In this document: positions 55,407-63,066 of the stretch, in pieces
Numbering within the stretch: position 1 is the stretch's first letter
How the letters are laid out: each line of letters begins with the position of its first letter
NCBI GenBank assembly: GCA_015178975.1
Contig: WHVD01000014.1
Location: 186,001-250,000 of the forward strand
Reading direction: 5' to 3'
Origin: Hysterangium stoloniferum
Lineage: Eukaryota > Basidiomycota > Agaricomycetes > Hysterangiales > Hysterangiaceae
DNA: 64,000 nucleotides
The notes under the pieces: model-generated
Database searches by the model: none
Told to the model about the DNA's origin: nothing
Seen by the model: the letters and a program-made list of their open reading frames with translations, nothing else
Translations under genes and position numbers: made by a program

Positions 55407-55660
55407 TGTTGAAATAATAATGTCAACCACTTAGAAGACAGGGGGAGAATGCTGACTCAGCAATGTGTTGCTGAGGTAGTATATATAGTTAATGAGAAGT
55501 TTTCATTGCCTTAGTTGCTCACCTAATGGTCCCAACTAAGGCATAAGTAGTGATACTACAATTATCATGATATACCTATACTAATTTACATGTAGTCATA
55601 TATTATAGGTAGCTAGCTTAGTTGCTCACCTAACAGTCCCAACTAAGGCTCATATATTAT
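55407..55660 (+). repeat. 3' LTR of the copia element, truncated
   Basis: Starts TGTTGAAATAATAATGTCAA and parallels the 5' LTR up to CTCATATATTAT, where the final 25 or so bases are replaced by an LTR-like sequence beginning TGTTACGACC. Relative to the 5' LTR it shows mainly transitions. Confidence 0.9.
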
Positions 55661-56818
55661 TGTTACGACCATGTCACAACCTGACAGTCCCTGATGATAC
55701 TATCATCTGCCTGCACTTCAAGCTAGAGAGTTGGGTATAAACAGATTGATGTGTGGGTCCAGTGGAGTCTGAGGACTGGTGTATGAGACAGTGTCGGATA
55801 TAGTCAGGTTGATGTGCAGGTCCGGTGGAGTCTGACAACTGGTACATATGGGGTGATGTGCAGGTCCTGGTGGGTACTCTGGTTGTAACTGTACCTTGGG
55901 TACAATATAGAGAGTTGGGTGCATGTAGGATGGGGTCTGGAGCCTGGCAGGTTTTCCAGTCCTAACATCAGGGATCTTTACTAATTTTGTATTATATTAT
56001 CAACAAGACTGATTGTGAAGGACATGGCTATGTCATGGTAGGAAGCCTTAGGATATGATTTAGCTAGACTGATTGGGAAGGGCATGGCTATGTTGTGGTG
56101 CTGTCATTTCATTAGATCAATTGGGAAGATGGTGGTTTTAGGGGGGCTGTGTTAAGAACAGAAAACTGACTGATGTCAGTAGGCCAACAGGACTGAGCAG
56201 AAGGACTTGGCTTCAGCTTATATGTATGCTGTGCCCTCACAAATTGCTGTCAGGTGTCCTTAAACTTCAGGTGGGCAAAAAATTAGTCCTGTCAAATAAT
56301 CCTCTTGGTAAGTCACTGATCGGAAGCAGAAGGACAAGTCATGGGTTGGGTTGAAAGGTCGGAAACTGAGAGTCAGAGACTGAGGGAGAGTGAGTGCAAG
56401 CAGAGGTGGAGAGTGAAGTACGTAGAGCGAGACTATGAGAGTTTTTTTAGAGTGTTCTGAGTCAATATTCTGATTGTCCTAATACTACAATACATGAGCA
56501 GCATATATACAGGAAACTGGCACTTATCTGAATGAGAACAGAACAAAGGAAAGTACTAATGGAGAAAGCGGAAATACATATAGAGTGACATGAGGACAGA
56601 GACTGATAGATGGAACATTACAAATCTGGACATAGACTACTATGGAGGCGGAAAGAGGTGTAAACTGGTTGTATAGAAAGGGCAGATGGGAAATATCAAT
56701 TGGGAACAATGGATGTGCTAAATGGGGTTAGTCAGTTTACTGATGGTTTGCGAGCAATTGGAGGTTTGTGTGAGGTCCGATCAGGGCTGATGGGGTGCTG
56801 AGTGCACAGGTCGTAACA
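55661..56818. mobile_element. LTR-type remnant with inverted LTR ends
   Basis: 55661-55695 is the reverse complement of the LTR end at 54915-54950 (TGTTACGACC...CAGTCCCTGA). 56153-56818 is a forward LTR of the same family (TGTTAAGAAC...GGTCGTAACA), preceded by a polypurine run TTTTAGGGGGGCTG. Between them is internal sequence with short direct repeats (GATGTGCAGGTCC, AAGACTGATTG.GAAGG.CATGGCTATG). No coding frame remains. Rearranged or truncated copies of one LTR family in opposite orientation. Confidence 0.6.
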
Positions 56819-57761
56819 GGCTGCTGGCATGACAAATACCTACCACCCCCTAAAACCCATGGTGTCCCATTTGAAAATTTCCTTTCAGACTGAGAGAAGC
56901 TGAGACCCAAAGGACCTGTCCCATTTCACCACCTATCAACATTAAATTTCATTTTAATCTACTTTAGGGACTGAGCTGAGGCAAATTTTATGAGAAAACA
57001 TTTATATGAATTAGTTTACTCACCACACTGCATCAGGAAAGTGGGAAGATCAGTAAGTATGCCATCTATATTGTCTAGGAGCCACTAGGAGAGCTAGCTA
57101 GCTCAGCAAGATACACTACTTTTGTGAGATCCCTATTTACTAGTCAGTATAAACACTTACTATATGTAGATCTAGAGAGGCTAGGGAGTCTACATAATGG
57201 GTGTAGACATTCCCAAATCCCTGATGTGGCAGTGTCACCAGCATAGTCTGCTTCTGCATCTGTTGACCAGAAATGTATCAAGGAAATGATATCTTTGTCC
57301 CTCTTACTTTGTAGATGATGAGATCATGTATCTTATCTGCATTATGAATGAAACTTTTCTGCCTAATTCCACCCAGCAATGTCAGTGCTCTCACATATAA
57401 TCATAAGGGGAAAGTGACATTTCACTTCCTCATCACTGTTCCTGCAAAGGATGATAAATTCATTGTGTAATGGCACCAACAAGACATGGATTACACAATT
57501 ATAACTCACCACCACTTAATGAATTGTTTCATAGAGTTGGTGTGTTTAACCCAGCATCAATCATCATTGTGATATGCAGCCTGAATTTGAGATTGTTGGA
57601 ATGAAATGCTTTGCAACAGGTTCTGCACATTCCCATGGTTTTATGAAATTTGGTGAGGGTGATTGCTGCATTCAGTCCATGTCAGCTGTAGAAATTGCAA
57701 GTGGCCTAAATTTGGCTGTGGATGCATTTTTCAAAGTGGATAGGATAGCTTTGGTGCAAGC
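56819..57761. repeat. CpG-poor repeat debris
   Basis: 57037-57205 is a copy of the AGGAAAGTGGG repeat at 30056-30290. 57574-57783 is open on the plus strand (GSAHSHGFMKFGEGDCCIQS..) but not recognised. 57300-57450 contains the inverted A13 relic. The whole stretch is poor in CpG. Confidence 0.45.
57300..57450 (-). pseudogene. A13: inverted, decayed tail fragment of a CYWFA gene
   Basis: Read on the minus strand it corresponds to GTVM.TVKECRF..THISGSTEAAGRYLG..TFIRN.DE, as in A12, with many transitions and small indels. The Cys motif has just been lost at the edge (GCAGGAACAG remains). Non-functional. Confidence 0.55.
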
Positions 57762-58024
57762 TATTAAAAATAGTATGAGTTGACTTATTGTAATACACAA
57801 TCTACAGGGGGTAATAGACTTGTAATAGAAGTATTTGTTTGTCAATCAATGTGTCAGTTAGTGAATCACCTTCTGACATGATAGGTAGAGTGCTAGTTTA
57901 GGTATACACTGGTTCTGGCATGCATTAACCTCAGAAAACATAGTCCACAATTAGCATCCTCAAAAAAGTGAAGAAATGGGTGAACCACCCCTAGGAAAAA
58001 GGGTGGTTTCATCACCAATTCCAA
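57762..58024 (+). mobile_element. Copy E5 of the approximately 265-bp element
   Basis: Closest to E1 (7466-7727). It abuts the 5' edge of the A14 fragment, so the A gene break and the element coincide. Confidence 0.8.
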
Positions 58025-58286
58025 CACCCTTACCAGGGCCTCCTGCTACTGGTTTTCAGGAATGGTGATGGTGACAGTAAAAGAGTATTGCTTTCCTGTG
58101 ATGCATATAAGTGGCAGTATCGAGGCCACTGGGCAGTACTTGGGCAGGAAAATTTTCATTCATGATCCAGATGAGACATGTGATCTTATTGAAATCTACA
58201 AAATTAAGAGGGGTGAAGATATGGGTTTTCTTGAATCCATTTTAGGTCAAAGGAGCCAGGATCGGACTATGTTGGTGACAAAGTGA
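58025..58286 (+). pseudogene. A14: 3' fragment of a subfamily A CYWFA gene
   Basis: Runs from the Cys-motif region (..ASCYWFSGMVMVTVKE, with Ala changed to Ser) through YCFPVMHISGS, GRKIFIHDPDE and IKRGEDMGFLESILGQRSQD to a stop, all in one frame. Everything N-terminal, including the conserved His, is missing. Many differences from A8 are CpG transitions (e.g. GCGGG to TCAGG), matching the CpG-poor neighbourhood. Confidence 0.75.
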
Positions 58287-58930
58287 GTAAAATTGAGCCA
58301 CCTAAGTTTTTTGTCAATAAATAACTAAATTTGCCTGCTTAGATATCCAATGTCGATTAGAATAGGTTATGTACATATCAACCACAATAAGCCTACGACT
58401 TTGCAGGATTCATTGAGTATTAGTTGCAAATACTCTCTAATCCCGTCGGTCCTGTGGATTTTTCTCATTTTAGAGAGTTCCAAAAGCAGAATTCCGACCT
58501 CCTTATAATTTTGAGCCTGACGTGTCGGCGTGCAGGGTCTACGGCAGCCTTGAAGTAAGCAAAGTCACAGGTCGCACAGTTTCTTAGGCTTCGACTTGTA
58601 TTCCATTCACTAAAGTCGAAGTACGCTAACCTGCATGTTACAACCTTGGGACACGGATACGCTAGTCGGGAGCATACAGATCACGCCGGCAAGTTACTTT
58701 GTAGTTATTTCTCAAGTGCCCACGTAGCTCAAGCGCTAGCAGTGATGAAAGCCCACCCCTGACAGGTCACGTGGAATGGTCACGTGGATACACACGACCA
58801 CATGAAAGTGTCGACGTAGCATAAGTCTGTACCACACATCTCGTCAAAGTTGCTGTTGAGCAACTTGGATGACTTGATGTGGTAGTTGATTTATTGGTGC
58901 TCTTCTGAAATATTGCTCCGTCCTTGGCTA
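58287..58930. other. A14 3' flank and unassigned sequence
   Basis: 58287-58415 continues the A 3' flank. From 58420 a new sequence begins (TATTAGTTGCAAATACTCTCTA, also at 61024-61046). 58500-58930 is CpG-containing, unlike the preceding DNA, and may hold 5' parts of the SDR relic, but I cannot identify them. Confidence 0.4.
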
Positions 58931-59175
58931 AACATCAGATGGTATCGAATGCTGGGAGTGGCCATAGCGGGCCGTTAGTTACCAGTAAGTGTATTGTTGC
59001 TGATGTGATATGATGCCTAATGCGCATCTACTCTCAAGGCACCGTCGAAAAATGGGACCGGGTTCATAATATCAATGCCCGAGGCGTTTTCTTGTGCTAC
59101 AAGGAAGCAGCAATTCAGATGATCAAGCAAGATTGGGGGACGCATCGTTGGTTTCCTACATCCATCTAATGATAT
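58931..59175 (+). pseudogene. Short-chain dehydrogenase/reductase (SDR) gene fragment
   Basis: About 58940-58984 encodes MVSNAGSGHSGPLVT, the SDR 'NAG' motif strand. A 54-nt intron (58985-59038, GTAAGT...CTCAAG) follows, and the next exon encodes TVEKWDRVHNINARGVFLCYKEAAIQM, the classic helix αE region with the structural Asn. After IKQD a frameshift turns the expected GRIVG into THRWF and a stop. The cofactor-binding TGxxxGxG start and the catalytic YxxxK are both absent. A relic of an NAD(P)-dependent oxidoreductase gene. Confidence 0.75.
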
Positions 59176-59405
59176 TCAATTCTGGCTGAGTATGTTTTTT
59201 TTTTCAATCCTGCTCGTAGGCGCATCTTCTGTAGCTGGAAAGAAAGGTTCGATCAGACACTTGTACGCCTGATGGTGTGCGTGCTCATCACACCGGTATC
59301 ATTAGGAGTTGCTCAATGGGCGCCATACTGCGCTAGTAAGTTTGCAGTAAGAGGTCTCACTTGAACTCGAGCAGAACAGCATCTCCTACACATGGGAGAA
59401 GTCAT
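59176..59405. other. Spacer, no gene
   Basis: Contains a run of T at 59197-59206. No conserved frame, although 59340-59405 may belong to the LINE relic that follows. Confidence 0.35.
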
Positions 59406-59904
59406 CCGCGAACGCGATGGCTGCCCGGCTGACACCCTTGCAAAAGAAGTTGTCAACTTACATCCCCCAATCCTCCACTCCATTGTTTCGTGAACCCTGG
59501 AGCGCGTGAAGGCTCGCTCTTTGAACCTTTGGCGCAAAGACTGGCTCGGCCCTACACCAACGCCGCCGCCATTGCACTACACAAACCTCCCGCACCGCAC
59601 CTTTCGAAGTTCCACAAGGAATACGGAAGGCCCCGCCACACTCACCCGCGTCATCCAGGCCATCACGGGCCATGGATTCTACGGCGCCTACTACCACCGT
59701 TTTCTCCCCGACCTCCCCTCATCTTGCCCCTGCGGCACATCACCCATTCAGTCCCGCCTTCACATATTAGCTGAGTGCACCCTCTACGAGAAACACCGCC
59801 ACCTCCTACTCGCCACCTCTCAGGACCTGTCCCCCTCCGCCATCCTCAGAACCCACAAAGGGCTCACCGCCCTAGCGAAGTTCAACGCCTTTGGCAAGTC
59901 GTAG
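59406..59904 (+). pseudogene. 3' end of a non-LTR (LINE-type) retrotransposon ORF2
   Basis: The plus-strand frame ending at 59904 reads KARSLNLWRKDWLG, then TLTRVIQAITGHGFYGAYYHRF, SSCPCGTSPIQSRLHILAEC and YEKHRHLLL. This is the C-terminal region after the RNase H domain of basidiomycete LINEs, with TGHG..G.Y..RF and a C-x-C...H...C zinc knuckle. Before it, ERDGCPADTLAKEVVNL (about 59409) recalls the end of the RNase H domain (N.AD.LAKE). RT and endonuclease are missing: a 5'-truncated copy, as LINEs usually are. A C-run (59937-59951) and AT sequence follow. Confidence 0.75.
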
Positions 59905-60942
59905 CCCCTGTGGTTTTTATCTCCCTCTCTTCCTTCCCCCCCCCCCCCCCTTACAATTGACCCTCACCCCTACTTGCCCCGACATCTACATACATTTCTC
60001 AACCTACCATTAGGGTCCCTGTTCCCAACCGCTATGTATTGGTGATATAATATAATACATTCCAGTGTAACGAGTCAGCAGCTATGTTGCGGGGCCGGCA
60101 ACTCGATATCCCGTATCCGGAAATATTAGTAATTAGCTAGTATTTATTTAGTATAAAGACTCGAGAACATCTCGAATATATTAATATATTATCATCTTTT
60201 GACTACACTATTGTGCGACGCGGTATATAAATCTATTCAAAAAGAGATAAAGTCACGTGACCTGTCAGGGGAGGGTGCTAGTGATGAACATGTCCCACGT
60301 CGTAACCGAGTTCTCATTCGGAGCGTATTCCCCGACCTTCCAAATACTTCTCCTCGAGGCATCAATAGGACTGGCTAAAAGACCGTGGAGCTTGAATTTT
60401 TTCACATTGAGCGCTCTCAAGTTTGGTAGAGGACGGGAAGAGGGGATATGTGACTATAGCTGGATACGCAATATTGATTGTTCTGGGAACGTTCACATAA
60501 TATTAAGAATTACGCGCACGCACGAGTCTGCCTCCAAAGTGTCAACAGTCCACCTTTTCCTGGCATCGAAGAGCAAGACGTGGACGTAGATGGCGAGGGA
60601 GACGGTGTTGAGTTTAAGGAGGTATACGTCGGTACACCGTGGACGCGAACAAAAAACGTTAATATTACTAAGCTACTATACAGGACTATGTAGTGTTAAC
60701 GCGAAATATATTAGGATTAGGACCTACAAGTGTCATCATGTTGAGATTATCACCGAACGGCCAGAATTTCAACAGACGGCCCCTCTGATGCGTTTATTTA
60801 GAGCCCATTCGCTTAGATGGGAAATATCCAGTGCCTCAGATTCAAGGTCATGTCTCATCTGTCTCATCAGAAAAAATCTTGATTTTATCTGGACGTCCCC
60901 TTAGGAGCTGATGTAAGCCCGAGACAATTCTACAAATGTCTT
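59905..60942. repeat. Repeat ('RFGRGRE' repeat) and spacer
   Basis: 60390-60610 matches 38170-38400 and 6796-6925. The plus-strand frame SLNFFTLSALKFGRGRE is the shared part. A homopolymer C-run is at 59937-59951. Nothing else recognised. Confidence 0.45.
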
Positions 60943-61030
60943 CTAATATATATTAGCAAAACTGAATGGGTTCATGATGGTTCCTGATATGAATATCAGG
61001 AACCCATTCAGTTTTGTTAATATATATTAG
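60943..61030. repeat. Hairpin: 31-bp inverted repeat with nested inner hairpin
   Basis: 60943-60973 and 61000-61030 are inverted repeats with one mismatch (CTAATATATATTAGC.AAACTGAATGGG). The loop contains a second inverted repeat (GGTTCCTGATAT/ATATCAGGAACC) that overlaps the right arm, so two alternative foldings compete. Possibly a small MITE. Confidence 0.8.
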
Positions 61031-61194
61031 TTGCAAATACTCTCTATTAAATACCATCTCCGCCTCTTTCATATTTGCAAAAGGATAATGAGTTCGTCAG
61101 ACCTTGGTCAGTTCGTCAAGACAACAACTGAAATAAAATATAGCTCCTGTAAGTGACTTGCCGTCTTGGATCCGAACTACTATTCATAATTATT
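61031..61194 (+). promoter_or_regulatory. 5' region of the DUF6533 gene
   Basis: About 160 bp between the hairpin and the start codon, beginning with TTGCAAATACTCTCTA shared with 58428. No clear TATA box. It must hold the promoter if the gene is active. Confidence 0.3.
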
Positions 61195-62577
61195 ATGAAC
61201 ACGCTGCCGTACTTCATAGTGGCAGCAGCGACATTTTTCTTCTGGGATTACTGTATTACATTCGGAGATGAGGTAAGTACTAATTGTGAATTTTGTATGT
61301 TGTCTAGTATTTGTTGAATAGCACTCATACAGGTGGAGTTAATGTGGAAGTGCGTTGCCATCCTAACCCTCCATCCGTACAAGGACTCAATCCCGTCATT
61401 ACATCCATAGGGGAAAATGGAGTTTTATTTCTTTCCTTTTTTTTGAGGTTCGATATCTGAATTTCGTGCTCACAATGTGAACTTTCTGCCGTCCACTCTC
61501 TTCGGAGCCTTGCTAATGCGAGCTTATAGTATACAACTCCTGTTTCATACATCTCTAGCCACCCATATACTTCTAACTGCTGCTGGCTGTGCAGTGTGGA
61601 TATGGATCCAAAACATAATAGGTTACTCTATATTTTTAGGTGTAGAACTGCTTCTCGTTATGCGACGTAAGCAGTCACAATCCATTATGTAGTATTTATT
61701 TTTACTGATATGTTAGTGTACGCATTTTACGGAAGACCCAAAGGCTTACTTATTGCCTTGTATATCTTATTTTTCGCAATCCATGGGGCAGCCGTCGTCT
61801 TCATGATGATTCTACTCTCTCAATGGGTGCTTAAACCAATCCCGTCGAGTATTCCTTCGAAATTCCGCAACGTTCCGTGTTTTGTAGTCAAGGCACCCAA
61901 GGTATTTCCGTATTACTGGTATGTAGTATATACCCCATCGTATGGTATAACCAAGTAAGATGTGTCATAAAGGACACTTGGTCTTGCATATGACAGCATC
62001 CTGTTCTTTCTCCTCATTGGCAGGTGGATACACAAGTATTTCGCGATGGGAATGGGTGGTGGTGGTGGCTTATTACAAGTTCTTGTTAGAGATGGTGCTT
62101 GGGCATTTTTCATGGTGTTTGGTTAGTGATCTTCATTACAAGCATAACAGCCCTGATTCGTACTTCTTCAGCGCTATTGCTTTGGTTTGTAATCCAATTT
62201 TCAATAGATTCAATGGGTGGAGTCGGAATTATGGCCCTATTGTGAGCAGTTGACTGTAGATCGTGCCTATGTAATGTCTGTCGAACTGAACAACGGTCCT
62301 ACAGATGGTTACACACTTTCCTTGGCGTAGTGGTGAGTTATTCCCGCGTATACTTAAATTATACGTTATCATATATGTCTCTCAGGGCCCACGTCTTGTT
62401 CTTAATCTGCGTGATTTCGATCGGAAGCCGAGGTCATTAATGTCGGAAGACTGTGAACTCCATACCATTAGTCATCGGTCGACTGTTTATGCATCATCAA
62501 GTTTACATACAGGTACCCAGCAGGAGCAGTTGACGTCATCTGAGGGAATTAAAAAAGGTCACAACATACTACTATGA
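61195..62577 (+). CDS. DUF6533-type multi-pass membrane protein (312 aa, nine exons)
   Basis: Exons 61195-61272, 61333-61349, 61411-61476, 61530-61666, 61717-61918, 61973-62121, 62172-62241, 62305-62332, 62386-62577; all eight introns are 50-63 nt, GT-AG, and the 939 coding bases stay in frame. The N-terminus has the DUF6533 signature: hydrophobic helix, DYCITFGDEVELMWK, then a basic-W turn and FFEVRYLNF (family: DY..T..DE..L.W ... NRYL). Further helices follow: HILLTAAGCAVWIWIQN, ELLLVMRLYAFYGRPK, FFAIHGAAVVFMMILL, YDSILFFLLIGRW, and the typical GLLQVLVRDGAWAFFMVF. The C-terminal GPRLVLNLRDF is the standard end of the core, followed by a hydrophilic tail. About seven membrane segments. DUF6533 proteins are abundant in Agaricomycetes; their function is unknown. 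Start chosen as the only ATG before the first helix. Confidence 0.85.
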
Positions 62578-62936
62578 ATGATGGTAGTATATTGATCCGA
62601 TGTGCGGAAATGTTCATGTATATGAGTTTTTGGGTATGACACAATTATATACCAAAAGTTTGTTACAATTACATATACGGTTTCGAATATAAAAACAAAG
62701 ACGACCACTAAGATACAACGGGGTCGGTCCTCTGTGCATAGTCCTTCGATGGCAGATTAATGTATGATCCATTCAGTGATTCTGGATGGGAAGCGACAGT
62801 TTTGTCTCATTAGTTGGCTCCCTAATATGATATATTTATCTCTTCAGATCTGAAAATGGAACTCACCCACATCAGGAAAGTGGGAAGATCGATCAGTATG
62901 TGGTCTATATTGTCTAGAGCCATCTAGGAGAGCTAG
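62578..62936. repeat. Spacer with truncated AGGAAAGTGGG repeat
   Basis: 62578-62870 shows no gene. 62873-62936 is the first 64 bp of the repeat at 30056 and 57037, cut off in GAGAGCTAGC and joined directly to an A-gene fragment. Confidence 0.6.
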
Positions 62937-63066
62937 CGGAGGGAAATTTTCATTCATAATCCAGATGAGATATGTGATCTCATTGAAGTCTACAAAATCA
63001 AGAGGGGCGAAGATATCATTTTCTCGAATCCATTTTAGGTCGAAGTAGCCAGGATCAGACTATGTT
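62937..63066 (+). pseudogene. A15: 3' fragment of a subfamily A CYWFA gene (A6 type)
   Basis: Starts in GGKFSFIIQ (GRKIFI shifted) and continues with the A6-type tail including the same one-base deletion after GATATCAT. Only the last 30 or so codons are present. Confidence 0.7.

Larger units (their letters stand above)
47684..55660 (+). mobile_element. Ty1/copia LTR retrotransposon, decayed, with two nested insertions
   Basis: Order LTR, gag with zinc knuckle, protease, integrase, reverse transcriptase, RNase H, polypurine tract, LTR: the copia order (integrase before RT). The reading frame is broken by several stops. Two LTR-type insertions lie inside: 49393-50036 (in the integrase) and 52803-54950 (at the RT/RNase H junction). 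Without them the internal region is about 4.6 kb, of normal copia size. The internal region has very few CpG dinucleotides, and many stops are TGA where the family has Arg or Trp, consistent with methylation-driven C-to-T decay. Confidence 0.9.

Noticed and set aside
57574..57783. 69-codon frame as a new small gene
   Set aside because: CpG-poor repeat debris, its end runs into element E5, and it has no conserved partner in the window.
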